Shown: positions 23,370-32,999, counted from the stretch's first letter. The stretch is DNA of 64,000 nt from an uncultured Christensenella sp. (GCA_910577815.1 CAJTNO010000004.1:62001-126000), one strand, 5' to 3'. Made by a program: numbers and translations. Notes: generated from the sequence alone by a model not told the origin.

Positions 23370-24350
23370 TTAGTATTCTTCCTTAATTTTTGTTAAAAAC
23401 GCATTGAACTGATTGCAAACGTTCTGTGGCGCAAGTATGCGCATTTTACCCTGCGTTCCAACTACCCATGCAAAAAATGTTTTGCTCACTTGTATCGGTA
23501 CTTTTAATCTATTTGTAATATCATCCACCTTGATAATATTTATTTCTTCGCCAAATTTGTCAAATACGTCATCAAGCATAGCGGAATCAAACTGCAATGT
23601 AACCTCTTGTTCTTCACCACCGAACATTGAGAATACACGCTGACGGTATTGCTCAATATCGAATTCGTCCAACTCTTTTCGATATACTCGATCGTTCGCT
23701 TCTTCTTTTGCTTCTGCCATCCGATCTATACGATAGGTTGCCGTTCCCTCGTGATTATCATCGTAACAGATAAGATAGTAATTGTCCTTGTTCCATACAA
23801 CCACAAGCGGATTTACTACGTAGCGTTCGCCGCCGTTCCGGTATACTTTATTTTTTTGGTAGTCTAACGAATAATACTTAAACGAAACTTTCTTGTCATT
23901 TGCTATGGCTTGTTTCAACGTATCAATAGTATAAATTATGTACCTATTATTCCTTTTGGGAATTGTGCCAAATCGTGCGGCCGCAATCAACTCTGTTGCT
24001 TGAAAATCTCCCATTGTCGTCATAAGTTTGTTCGTTAGCGTTTGCTTTTGTAATGCGCTCAATTTGGAAGCTTGTACTGCATCCGCAAGAAAAGCAACCT
24101 CTGCACTATCAAAATGACGATTCACTACGTAATAATAATGATACTTTTTTTTGTAGGAAAGCACTTCATAACCAAATTCATTTAATAAAGCTATATCTTG
24201 TAAGAGTATCTTGCGTGACACCGCTATTTTCCTTTCTGCAAGTAGAGCGATAATTTCATCAGTGTTAAGGGCATGCTTTTCATCAGTTAAACGACATAAT
24301 AAATCATACAAAACAAGCAACTTAATTTTTTGTTCAATCATATGTGGCAC
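23370..24350 (-). CDS. WYL-domain transcriptional regulator
   Basis: This is a protein of about 326 aa. I prefer the GTG start at 24350 (VPHMIEQKIKLLVLYDLL), 7 bases after GGAG; an ATG three codons later is possible. A winged-helix domain (residues 5-75) is followed by a WYL domain with the core KVSFKYYSLDYQ, VVNPLVVVWNKDNYYLICYD and TYRIDRM (about 160-225), then a WCX-like C-terminus. WYL regulators often sense nucleic-acid or nucleotide ligands and control defence or mobile-element genes. It lies between the element regulators and the surface-protein pair, so its targets are unclear. Confidence 0.9.
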   Translation of the reverse strand: MPHMIEQKIKLLVLYDLLCRLTDEKHALNTDEIIALLAERKIAVSRKILLQDIALLNEFGYEVLSYKKKYHYYYVVNRHFDSAEVAFLADAVQASKLSALQKQTLTNKLMTTMGDFQATELIAAARFGTIPKRNNRYIIYTIDTLKQAIANDKKVSFKYYSLDYQKNKVYRNGGERYVVNPLVVVWNKDNYYLICYDDNHEGTATYRIDRMAEAKEEANDRVYRKELDEFDIEQYRQRVFSMFGGEEQEVTLQFDSAMLDDVFDKFGEEINIIKVDDITNRLKVPIQVSKTFFAWVVGTQGKMRILAPQNVCNQFNAFLTKIKEEY

Positions 24351-24380
24351 ATTATTTCTCCATTTAATAATTGTTATAAT

Positions 24381-24409
24381 AAAGGCATCCCTCAAAGAGA
24401 GATGCCTTT
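24381..24409 (-). terminator. Hairpin after the Hint-domain exoprotein gene
   Basis: AAAGGCATC and GATGCCTTT form a 9-bp stem with an 11-base centre that includes a further CTC/GAG pairing. On the minus strand it is followed by ATTATAAC rather than a clean U-run, so termination may be incomplete. Confidence 0.5.
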
Positions 24410-24426
24410 GTCAAATCAATTAGCCA

Positions 24427-27400
24427 CTACTCAAAAAATACACCATAACGATTGATTAACTTTTGAATATCTTCAATGGTGATCAATCCTTTACCTATAG
24501 CAACCTTCAAGTATTGTCCGGAAACGGCATTAAACATTTCTTCGGGAACAGGTAGAATCTCTGCAAATTCTTCATAAGTATATAGCCCATATGTTTCAAT
24601 ATCTTTTTCCATGGCTTCAATATCGTACTTCATATCTTCACCAACTTCAAAAATATTAAACATTCCGTTAATTCCACCCGGCATAGATAACATTCCGTTC
24701 ACATAATAACACAAGTGCCCATAGGTTACCGGACTCCATGAGGTAGTAAATTCTTCCGATATTGTAACATCGATTAATTGCACTTTTGTCCAAGACATTT
24801 TACCGTTTTCATCTGTAATTTGTTTATTGAACCAATGCCCTATATATTGACTTGCGTTATTATCGAGATATACATATTTGTTAAGCGTGATATCCCAAAA
24901 ACCATGCTCGCTTATTACCTTGACATTAGTTCCATCCGAGAAACTCAGATTTACAACTTCATAGGTATTTGCAGGGTCTTTATCTATAAACAAAATTGGA
25001 GCAATATCGAATTTTCCGGTATTTAGATTCCATACAAGCAAATTCTCATCACCTTTTAATTGCTCTACGGGCACTTGTTTGCCATCTGCCAATGTAATCA
25101 ATGTACCCTCGGCAACACATCCACCCATAAGTTCATTTTTTGAATCATGCAGATAGAATGCCCTTAAGTTAATATAATTAGGTGCGCAAAGGTCATAAAT
25201 ATATGTATCTTTATAATACTTTTGAATCAATTCCTCTACAGTAAAACTTATTTCTCTACTTGTCGAAATATTATGCCAAGGGTTATCAGTACCATGATAC
25301 TCATCAGGTCCATTAACAATCATTCCCCACCGTGTAAATGCACGCGACTCCCTTTCAATAATACTTTTACCATCCGCTGTATAAAGTGTCCATGTCATTC
25401 TTTCATCCGCCGTAAATTTAAACGAACCATCTAAAGGCACACGTAAAGTTTTTATATGCGTAGTATAGTCCTCTCTTGCGTGAGTATACTCTATAACAAA
25501 ATTTATATAATCCTCCAATATCCAATGACCAGTCAAAGTTATATTCTCAGTGAGATTAAAATAATCGGGAAATACTATATTATTGGGGTTATATGTACCA
25601 TTTGCGTTATAAATCTTTCGATTCTCTAATTCCAAATTATAGAAGTATCCACTAAATGAATACCCTAAACGTTCAGGCATTTTGATAGGCGGCCATTTCT
25701 GTCCATATTTTATTCTTATTTCTTGATCTCCTCCTATGCCTGTCCCATTAGTTTGCATTAACGTAATGTAATAATATTCTCTCTCCCATTTTGCCTTAAA
25801 AGTATCGTTAGTAAGTTGATACCATGTTTTAAGACTATTCATGTTAGAGTTATAATAAGCTTCCCCATTAGCGTTAGAATAATATCCCAAAAACTTATAG
25901 TCTCTCAAACTCGGCATTGATAATGAAGGCATAGGCTGTCCATAAGTACAAGTTATTGAAGCGGCAGAACTAGAACCTCCATTCGCATCAATAGTAACTT
26001 TATACTGTTTACCTTTCCCCCAATTGACATAAAGAGTCAAATTCTCGATATAATCACCGGGATTCCAACCAGCAATAATAGCTCCATCTTTAGTTTTCCA
26101 AGAGCCGCTCTGATAACCAGGACTCACTGGAGCCAATAATTTAACAGTATCTTCAATAGTATATTTTTTTACTGCTCCGTTAGGATTAGACCCATTGGGA
26201 TCGCCATCCATTACAAAAGTTATAGTATGTTCTATGGGACTTTCCCATATAGCTCTTATAATTCTATTCCCAATGCTTCCCTTTTCAATATAAGGAATAT
26301 TCCAACGACCAATTTCATACGCAGCAGGCCAAGACGGTGCTTTAAAATAAATTGTATCACTTTCAACGGTATATTTTTCTATATTTGCGTTAGGATTAAC
26401 GCCACCTCTTAAATTCTCATAAGTTATTGTGTATTCATACAATTTATAGTTGGCAGTTAAATCTAAATCATCTGTAACTACCAATCTGAAAACATCTCCC
26501 GACACTGGTGTCAATATCTCTTGATTTACAAAAATTTGTGTATCATAATAACCATAATTAGTCTGCACATAGAATGAATAAGATTCTCCGTATTCGAATA
26601 ACTTCAACTGCGAATCTATACATTCATTGGTACTAAAATCATAAAACATGCAACCATTAGCTTGAGGAAAAGTTACACTAAAAGTTTTTATGTTCCATCC
26701 TGCATACAGAACCAAATCGGTTTTTATGGGTCTATCTCCATTAAATACTGTCCCCTCATCTCGTGTTTCCGTAGTATACCATAAACCACTAAATATATAA
26801 TTTTCAGACGTAGGTATACTCATTTCTAAATTATTCAAAGTTTCATTACGAGGAACTGTAAGATTAACCCCTCCCTTTGCATCTATAACACCTTCTTGCT
26901 CTACAATAAATTGAATATCAAGAAATGCCTTTGCAGTAAACTCAACATTACAATTATTGTATTCTATGTGTCCATCCCAAGACGGATTCCAATTCTCACT
27001 TGCTTTTTCAAGGTCTATGTAAATATTTTGATACACCTCGCTATTCGTACCCCAACTATGGAAGGCGTACTGTCCAATAAATTCAATATATTCGGAAATA
27101 TATAATTCCGGCAAACTATAGCACGAATAAAAGGCTTGACTTTCTATTCTTTTAATTTTTTCAGACAAATGATTAATTTCAATATTGTCATTATAAAAAC
27201 TGATTTCTTGTAGTTGTTTACAATCCAAAAACATTTGATATGGAATATAACTTAAGTTATTTGGTAAAGTTACAGTTTGTAATAAAGAATTATCATAAAA
27301 TAATGCACTACTTTCACCGTCCCCATCATTAGGGTCGTTCAACGTAACATTTACCTCAACTGAAATATTTTTCGCTTTGGTTAGAGCAAAAGCAAATGAT

Positions 27401-28263
27401 TCTAAATTTACTGTATGATTATATCCCTCAGCATTTCTTATTATTATACTTTCGGCATTACAATCTGCAAATGCAAAATCCTCTATATTGAGAACCTTAC
27501 CTGCATCTTGCACCCCATCTGCTCTATTTCCCACATTACCGCTACGCCAACTTTCTACTATCAGAGTAGTTCCTTCATCGAATCCATTAGCATATAAATC
27601 TATATTTTGCCAAGAAGCAAGTGTTAATCCTTGCTCATTTGTTACCGGGTCGGTATAAAGCTGATATACCAAATCATTTCCGTAAATAATATTTCCGGTA
27701 AAAGCAGTTAAAAAATTAGCATTCAACTGTAATAAATCTTCTTCTAATGTCCGTGAATATACAGTTGCATTAACACTACGCAAAATACTTGAACCAACAT
27801 TTGTTAACCCGCTTGGAAAAATCAAGTATTCCAAGTTAGAACACATTGAGAATGCATTATTACCATAAGAAGTAATCCCAGACATTCCAAGTACCCTTTT
27901 CAAGTTGGTACAACGCATAAAAGCATTATTGCCGATATGAGTAACCGACGATGGAATAATTATTTCTTCCAATGCCAAACACCCCGTAAACCCGCTGTCA
28001 TCAATTGCTGTTACCGGTAGTCCTTCATACGATGATGGTATTGTAAACTTATTTAGAGTTTTATCCAAAACCCTCACCCTATAGCTTTGTTCATCTTCAT
28101 TGAGCAGAAATGTTAAGCCATCTGTTTCCATAGATACAGTTGTTTCCGCTTGTGCATTAGCAACTTGCGTACCCCTAAAGCCAAACGCACTCATTGCTGC
28201 TAACAACACTAATACCAACACTATCGCAGAATAAATTAGTGTTTCTCTTGCTCTTGTTTTCAT
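24427..28263 (-). CDS. Exported LRR/InlB-repeat protein ending in a Hint autoprocessing domain
   Basis: This 1,278-aa secreted protein starts at the ATG at 28263, 8 bases after GGAG; an ATG two codons earlier is too close. A signal peptide ends near residue 40. BspA-type leucine-rich repeats fill about 50-430 (TAIDDSGFTGCLALEEIIIP, SVTHIGNNAFMRCTNLKRV). Several InlB B-type repeats (DLVLYAGW, TENITLTGHW) lie at about 450-910. A Hint module begins at Cys 1050 (CVAEGTLITLADGKQVPVEQ), with SEHGFWD and a closing YYVNGML, followed by a 90-aa acidic tail. The module lacks the terminal His-Asn of inteins, so hedgehog-like cleavage rather than splicing is expected. It is probably co-transcribed with the lipoprotein 49 bases upstream. 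Confidence 0.88.
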   Translation of the reverse strand: MKTRARETLIYSAIVLVLVLLAAMSAFGFRGTQVANAQAETTVSMETDGLTFLLNEDEQSYRVRVLDKTLNKFTIPSSYEGLPVTAIDDSGFTGCLALEEIIIPSSVTHIGNNAFMRCTNLKRVLGMSGITSYGNNAFSMCSNLEYLIFPSGLTNVGSSILRSVNATVYSRTLEEDLLQLNANFLTAFTGNIIYGNDLVYQLYTDPVTNEQGLTLASWQNIDLYANGFDEGTTLIVESWRSGNVGNRADGVQDAGKVLNIEDFAFADCNAESIIIRNAEGYNHTVNLESFAFALTKAKNISVEVNVTLNDPNDGDGESSALFYDNSLLQTVTLPNNLSYIPYQMFLDCKQLQEISFYNDNIEINHLSEKIKRIESQAFYSCYSLPELYISEYIEFIGQYAFHSWGTNSEVYQNIYIDLEKASENWNPSWDGHIEYNNCNVEFTAKAFLDIQFIVEQEGVIDAKGGVNLTVPRNETLNNLEMSIPTSENYIFSGLWYTTETRDEGTVFNGDRPIKTDLVLYAGWNIKTFSVTFPQANGCMFYDFSTNECIDSQLKLFEYGESYSFYVQTNYGYYDTQIFVNQEILTPVSGDVFRLVVTDDLDLTANYKLYEYTITYENLRGGVNPNANIEKYTVESDTIYFKAPSWPAAYEIGRWNIPYIEKGSIGNRIIRAIWESPIEHTITFVMDGDPNGSNPNGAVKKYTIEDTVKLLAPVSPGYQSGSWKTKDGAIIAGWNPGDYIENLTLYVNWGKGKQYKVTIDANGGSSSAASITCTYGQPMPSLSMPSLRDYKFLGYYSNANGEAYYNSNMNSLKTWYQLTNDTFKAKWEREYYYITLMQTNGTGIGGDQEIRIKYGQKWPPIKMPERLGYSFSGYFYNLELENRKIYNANGTYNPNNIVFPDYFNLTENITLTGHWILEDYINFVIEYTHAREDYTTHIKTLRVPLDGSFKFTADERMTWTLYTADGKSIIERESRAFTRWGMIVNGPDEYHGTDNPWHNISTSREISFTVEELIQKYYKDTYIYDLCAPNYINLRAFYLHDSKNELMGGCVAEGTLITLADGKQVPVEQLKGDENLLVWNLNTGKFDIAPILFIDKDPANTYEVVNLSFSDGTNVKVISEHGFWDITLNKYVYLDNNASQYIGHWFNKQITDENGKMSWTKVQLIDVTISEEFTTSWSPVTYGHLCYYVNGMLSMPGGINGMFNIFEVGEDMKYDIEAMEKDIETYGLYTYEEFAEILPVPEEMFNAVSGQYLKVAIGKGLITIEDIQKLINRYGVFFE

Positions 28264-28312
28264 CTCCATATCTCCTTTATATTAAATTTGCTTTCGCAAT
28301 AAAAGCCGTGAT

Positions 28313-30682
28313 TTACTCGATTTTTTCAAATAATGCTATTACGGAAAAACTTAGCCTCTCATATAATTCTCCGTTTTCGTCATATACATTTGAACCAATC
28401 ATATCTTGACGAACATCCATTTTTTCGCTATTGAAATACCCTTGATTTCCATCCGACCATCCCACAAACCTATACCCTTCATCCGGAACGGCCTGTACCC
28501 ATGTAGTCAAATCGCCCACCAAAACAGTCTGTTCCAAATCACCTACTACCTTACCGCCTTCGCCCGCCATGTACTCAACTGTATAGGAAAGGCGTTCAAA
28601 ATAAGCAATCAACGTTATATTCTCTTGTACGTCAGTTAATATGCGTACCATATCTTGCATACCGTCCGACCAGCCGATAAACTTGTACCCTGTCTTCGGT
28701 TTCACAGTTAAAATTGTTGTTCGCGATCCTTTAGGCACACGTTGTCCAAATTGCAAATCGCTATCAAGTAAACGCCAAAAATCTGACTGTGTATAATCCT
28801 CGCTCCAAAATAGAACAGAACCACCATAATCAATCGCACCAACTCCGCCAAAACCGTCAGGGCGACCGTTTATACATTCCGGCTTAATGATTACGTCAAA
28901 TATTTCATTCGTCCAATATCCGTATGGAATGCCTGCTTTATCGCTGTTCCGCCATGCATCTACAAAATTTTCTATTTCCCATAAAGATTGATCTTCACTT
29001 AATTTTTCGTAAAAATCTACAGGGAACTGATTCAGCAAATAAAGCTTATCTAATTCTCGTGTAGGAATTGCGGGATGATAAGCTCTATGATAATCGTAAC
29101 AAGGAATTCCAAACTGTATCGTATGAATAAACTCATGTATACAAGTTCCTATTGTTCCGTTGTACTCTCCCATGGCTTGTTCCAAAGTGCCATAATGCTT
29201 AATATCCTGATCCATCGGAACCGTTGCATATTTTTTGCCGCCTGTCCCCGACCAATTTGTAAATAAGTTCTCTTCACCGCCAAACGAATAAAGAGTTACA
29301 ACACTTCGGTAGTTTTCAAGCACGCCACTGTTTATCAATTCCGGAATCTGATTCGCATAGATACATGTATCATTCTTTTCATTAATAAAACATGTTTCAT
29401 CAACAGGTTGTGTCGTAAAGTAGCTTTGCACCTCAAAATTCACAAGTCCATCGAGCATATCGTTTAATGTTTCTCTCAATCGTTTGGTCACGGCAATGCA
29501 TTGCTGTTTTAATGCCGCATCCATTCTGTATCGAATATCCAATAAACTACCGTCATTTCCTACAAATGTTCCGTCTATCGTCGTTACATACACCATGAGA
29601 ATTTTATAGGTTGCAATACACTCCTCTTTCACATCCCATTTCGCATACAAATCTCTTGACGGACTGTTGAATATTTCCTCGCCTAAAATATTATTTCCAT
29701 TTGCATCGATAGCTTTTTCCGTGAGATTCTCATCAAGATACCACCCGTCAAACGTAAAATAATCACGCATAGGCACTACCGCGGTCTTTCCTTCCACATT
29801 ACCGCGTGTGAGAGTAAATCCATCTTCGTAGTAATTACCCGTAGCATAATTATAGTTATAAACAAACGTATCCGCATCCCGCCACTCGAACACCGCATAT
29901 ACATCAATCGGCTTCGTTACAAGCTTGTCTTGTCGGGTGGCTGTTTTTACCCCGTCCGACCACTCTACAAATCTATAACCTTTATTCGGCATTGCCGTAA
30001 CAGATTCAGCCGCGTCCGCCCAAACTATCGATTGCGCCGCGTTTCCTACAATATATCCGTTGTCGGTGGCCGCATACTTTACTGTATAACCGAATTCAGC
30101 AGTAATTTCAACCGACTCGACAATATGTACATCTTGACGAATAGGATTGGTTTGTCCATCCGACCAACGAACAAAAATTTCTCCTTGCAACGCGCCACCA
30201 TATAGTACCGCTTCTACCGGCTGCGCTTCCGTTCCGCGCTGTATCGTTTGATTTTTATCTCCCCTAATTGTACCAATGCCCTTCGTAGAATATGTTACAT
30301 CAATTTCATCGGTAATTACAGCAAATTCTGCCGTAACTTTCAAGTTGCTTTTTACTTTTTTGTCTTGTCGCGTAAATTCCGTTACACCGTCTGACCACTT
30401 AACAAAATAATATCCTTTATCGGGCACGGCGATTATTTTATCTGCATCATCTCCGAAATCTACACGCAAAGAATATGTTTTAGAAGTGTTTGCATTATTT
30501 TCACAACGTAATGTTCCACCAACTTCGGCTATATATTTTAATGAAAAAACCTCAAACCTATCTTCATGCGGATTAGAACCTCTATTGCATCCAATTAAAC
30601 AAAACATCAAAATAAGAAGAGAAAAAACGATCAATCCTTGTAAAGAAATTTTATAAAATATCGCTCTCTTTTTTTTCTCCAT
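28313..30682 (-). CDS. Lipoprotein metalloprotease with WSDG-type InlB repeats
   Basis: This 789-aa lipoprotein has a lipobox ending in CLIGC near residue 32. At least three N-terminal and two C-terminal divergent InlB-type repeats carry the signature GYxFVxWSDG and end in AEF or AYF; one classical B repeat (FTFDGWYLDENLTEKA) lies between. In the middle is a zincin-type motif, HEFIHTIQF near residue 516, within TIGTCIHEFIHT, followed by a region with Tyr/His/Glu that could supply the third ligand. It would be a surface-anchored protease held by repeat stalks. The ATG at 30682 is preferred; a TTG three codons earlier sits too near GGGAG. The family of the protease is not certain. Confidence 0.85.
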   Translation of the reverse strand: MEKKKRAIFYKISLQGLIVFSLLILMFCLIGCNRGSNPHEDRFEVFSLKYIAEVGGTLRCENNANTSKTYSLRVDFGDDADKIIAVPDKGYYFVKWSDGVTEFTRQDKKVKSNLKVTAEFAVITDEIDVTYSTKGIGTIRGDKNQTIQRGTEAQPVEAVLYGGALQGEIFVRWSDGQTNPIRQDVHIVESVEITAEFGYTVKYAATDNGYIVGNAAQSIVWADAAESVTAMPNKGYRFVEWSDGVKTATRQDKLVTKPIDVYAVFEWRDADTFVYNYNYATGNYYEDGFTLTRGNVEGKTAVVPMRDYFTFDGWYLDENLTEKAIDANGNNILGEEIFNSPSRDLYAKWDVKEECIATYKILMVYVTTIDGTFVGNDGSLLDIRYRMDAALKQQCIAVTKRLRETLNDMLDGLVNFEVQSYFTTQPVDETCFINEKNDTCIYANQIPELINSGVLENYRSVVTLYSFGGEENLFTNWSGTGGKKYATVPMDQDIKHYGTLEQAMGEYNGTIGTCIHEFIHTIQFGIPCYDYHRAYHPAIPTRELDKLYLLNQFPVDFYEKLSEDQSLWEIENFVDAWRNSDKAGIPYGYWTNEIFDVIIKPECINGRPDGFGGVGAIDYGGSVLFWSEDYTQSDFWRLLDSDLQFGQRVPKGSRTTILTVKPKTGYKFIGWSDGMQDMVRILTDVQENITLIAYFERLSYTVEYMAGEGGKVVGDLEQTVLVGDLTTWVQAVPDEGYRFVGWSDGNQGYFNSEKMDVRQDMIGSNVYDENGELYERLSFSVIALFEKIE

Positions 30683-30707
30683 TTTGCGCAAAATCTCCCT
30701 TATTTAA

Positions 30708-30736
30708 ATTTTACCATATTTTTCTTAAATTGTCAA
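30708..30736 (-). promoter_or_regulatory. Promoter of the lipoprotein/Hint-protein pair
   Basis: On the minus strand TTGACA (30736-30731), a 17-base spacer and TAAAAT (30713-30708) lie 26 bases before the ATG of the lipoprotein gene. Confidence 0.75.
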
Positions 30737-30844
30737 GTTTTTCAAAATGGAAGTTATTTCTTAAACATAATTCAAATATTATACAATTTAGTAAATAACA
30801 GTTAAGCATAAAATCTATATACCATAAATGTTACACTAAATCAA

Positions 30845-30910
30845 AATATATAGTAAAATGCACCCCCAAAAACATAAGTTTTCGGGGTGCATTTTGTAGG
30901 ACAGTATTTT
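30845..30910 (+). repeat. Hairpin repeat, copy 1
   Basis: The unit contains TATATAGTAAAATGCACCCC, a loop with ACATAAGTTTTC, the return arm GGGGTGCATTTT and the tail GTAGGACAGTA. The stem is AAAATGCACCCC/GGGGTGCATTTT. A second, diverged copy lies 196 bases to the right in the same orientation. The rest of the gap 30737-31118 is A+T-rich and shows no gene. Confidence 0.75.
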
Positions 30911-31040
30911 CGCTCTAAAACCTTTTTACTCAACATTTTTAGAGATAAAAGTCAAATCGCCAGTTCAAAACCTGTTTTTAATTAAAACTGCCAAAAAGTC
31001 AGCAGTCAAAATCAAAAATGCAATATTCAATCAAAAACAC

Positions 31041-31105
31041 TATATATAGTAAAATACACCCCAAAAATATAAGTTTTTAGAGTGTATTTAGTAGGACAGT
31101 AGTTT
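31041..31105 (+). repeat. Hairpin repeat, copy 2 (tRNA-proximal; may act as terminator)
   Basis: This copy has AAAATACACCCC, loop ATATAAG, return arm with GAGTGTATTT and the same GTAGGACAGTA tail. The tail can pair with TATCCTAC just after it, making a second small hairpin. On the minus strand it follows the tRNA-Thr gene and ends in TATTTTACT, so it may terminate the tRNA transcript. Confidence 0.72.
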
Positions 31106-31118
31106 TATCCTACAAAGA

Positions 31119-31194
<76 letters not shown>

Positions 31195-31195
31195 G

Positions 31196-31284
31196 TGGCG
31201 GAAGCGAAGGGATTCGAACCCCTGTGGGCTTGCACCCAAACGGTTTTCAAGACCGCCTCGTTATGACCACTTCGATACGCTTCC
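31196..31284 (-). tRNA. tRNA-Ser (anticodon TGA), CCA encoded
   Basis: This 89-base minus-strand tRNA has acceptor GGAAGCG/CGCTTCC, a long variable arm (TTGGGTGCAAGCCCA) typical of serine tRNAs, and anticodon loop CTTGAAA, giving TGA. Discriminator G and CCA are encoded. It is the first gene of the two-tRNA unit. Confidence 0.96.
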
Positions 31285-31310
31285 GAGTGTCTGTCGAACC
31301 GACGCATATA

Positions 31311-31339
31311 AGTATATCAAGTCTTTAGTAAAGTGTCAA
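31311..31339 (-). promoter_or_regulatory. Promoter of the tRNA pair
   Basis: On the minus strand TTGACA (31339-31334), exactly 17 bases and TATACT (31316-31311) lie 26 bases before tRNA-Ser. Confidence 0.85.
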
Positions 31340-31366
31340 ACAATGTTGATATTTTTATAAGCATTT

Positions 31367-31999
31367 TTATAAATTTTCTATTATCGTAAGATTTGAAGCA
31401 CATCCCATAAACGCAAGACCTGCCGCCGTAATCGGCAAGTTAGCCGTATCCGTGACACTTCTGCCATTGGTAATAACGGTAGAGAGCTCCGCGCACATCA
31501 TAAATGTGAAGTCATCCAAAACACAGTTAGCTCCTTGCCCGTTTTCATCCACGCCGAACACAACCTTTGTAAGATTGGGAAGATTTGAAAACGCCATCGC
31601 GCTTATATGCTTAACCTCGGGAGAAATATATACCTTGACGGGTAACTGCTTAAGCGTAGCGTCGGCAAAAATCTGATTGCCTATTTCAACCACCTTATAA
31701 TCCTTGCCGTCGATACTGATTATATTTGGAATAATCACCGTTTCAAGATTTAAGCCGTAGCTATCGCTATGAAATACGGTAAGCCTCGCGGTATGCAGAT
31801 TTTCGTCTATAATCTCGCCGCCGAAATACTTTGCCCACACATTCCAGTTTTCGGGACTGTCCGTAGCGGGAGCGACTGTATTGCCCGAGCCGGGCGCCGA
31901 GGACGTCCAAATTGCCGCAGTAGTGCCTATGCTGACCACCGCAAGCGCAAGCAATACAGAAATTATAAGTATCATTATAGTATTTGTACGCTTAGTCAT
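31367..31999 (-). CDS. Small exported LRR_5 protein, last gene of the giant-protein operon
   Basis: This 210-aa protein starts at an ATG with GGAGG 8 bases upstream and overlaps the previous gene by 8 bases. An N-terminal hydrophobic segment (MILIISVLLALAVVSIGTTA) ends in AAIWTSS, a variant of the motif shared by the two upstream proteins. The rest carries BspA-type leucine-rich units (IVEIGNQIF style, HISAMAFSNLPNLTKVVFG). It was probably made and exported together with the giant surface protein. Function unknown. Confidence 0.8.
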   Translation of the reverse strand: MTKRTNTIMILIISVLLALAVVSIGTTAAIWTSSAPGSGNTVAPATDSPENWNVWAKYFGGEIIDENLHTARLTVFHSDSYGLNLETVIIPNIISIDGKDYKVVEIGNQIFADATLKQLPVKVYISPEVKHISAMAFSNLPNLTKVVFGVDENGQGANCVLDDFTFMMCAELSTVITNGRSVTDTANLPITAAGLAFMGCASNLTIIENL

Positions 32000-32999
32000 T
32001 TGCGGCTCCTCCCGTTCTGTATCCGTGATTTCTTATATAATCCCCGTCGGAAAGAATATTCAATTTAAAGTTAAATCTTACAACCGTATCCAGCAAATCG
32101 AAGTTGCATTCCTCGTCAACCTTATTGAAATATATCTCTGCCTTTACAAAATACTTTATGCCCGGCTGTACAAGCAGATAGGTATCATATCCGTAGCAAT
32201 CGTAAAACACTCTGTCACCCGTGAGCGCGGAGTAATCCTTATCCGTCGCAATAACTCCTATCTCGCTTTCAAACGCGCCGTCGTCGTTGAGCTGAGCTTC
32301 TACCAAGCAGACGTCCACGTTGAATTCGTCCTTATAATCAATAAGCATAGCGGAGTATGATTTCCCGCCCGCGCTGAATTCAAGTACGCCGTCGCGATTA
32401 ACGGTATAGCTAAACGCTGTACCGTCTATACTGCCTCCGCCCTTTCCGTCAAAGCTGAGCGAGGGCTGTCCTAAAGCCGCCCAATCTCCAAAGTAATTAT
32501 CCGTTTTTTCATCTGAAGCGAGCTTGCGCACTCTGTCATAGCTTACGGTTGCTCCGTCCACAGTAACGCTCATTTTACCTATATTGGCGGAATTCATCGC
32601 TATATGCAGGGATTTTCTGTTTTCAAGCTCATAGCCCGTGTCGGGAGTGCCCACAAACTGAATAGGGAAATAAACGGTGGCAACTCTCGCCTTTTCGGCA
32701 ACGCCGGCGGGCAACGTATCGCTTTTAAGAACCGCTCCCGTAGGCGCAACCGCTCCCTCGTTGAGTAGGTATCCAAGCTCGGCGATTGCGGGATATATAC
32801 TCTCGCCGGACATTCCCTTTGAGGAATTTATGTCTATAGACGCCGAATCCTGCAAGGTATCCGACTGTATGACAAAGCCCGCCCTACTTGCGGATTTCAT
32901 ATCGCCGAACCAAGCTGCCGATACGCTTACTACAGCCACGATAAATGCCATCGCCATAATGACAGATGAAATTATAAGTGTGCGTCTGGTCTTGTTCAT
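31992..32999 (-). CDS. Exported protein with AWF-type signal, giant-protein operon
   Basis: This 335-aa protein starts MNKTRRTLIISSVIMAMAFI and its hydrophobic segment ends VSVSAAWFGDMKSAS. The remainder is a beta-rich extracellular domain without Cys, with no family I recognise (PIQFVGTPDTGYELENRKSL, VFYDCYGYDTYLLVQPGIKY). The signal pattern A-[AFY]-WF-x-D recalls substrates of the SipW signal peptidase such as TasA and camelysin. It is the third gene of the operon, 38 bases after the 334-aa paralogue. The start lies behind a weak GGGACGGG site. Confidence 0.82.
   Translation of the reverse strand: MNKTRRTLIISSVIMAMAFIVAVVSVSAAWFGDMKSASRAGFVIQSDTLQDSASIDINSSKGMSGESIYPAIAELGYLLNEGAVAPTGAVLKSDTLPAGVAEKARVATVYFPIQFVGTPDTGYELENRKSLHIAMNSANIGKMSVTVDGATVSYDRVRKLASDEKTDNYFGDWAALGQPSLSFDGKGGGSIDGTAFSYTVNRDGVLEFSAGGKSYSAMLIDYKDEFNVDVCLVEAQLNDDGAFESEIGVIATDKDYSALTGDRVFYDCYGYDTYLLVQPGIKYFVKAEIYFNKVDEECNFDLLDTVVRFNFKLNILSDGDYIRNHGYRTGGAAND

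Noticed and set aside
24690..25130. Intein in the LRR/InlB exoprotein
   Set aside because: There is no homing endonuclease, no His-Asn end and no continuing extein domain, so a Hint autoprocessing module fits better.
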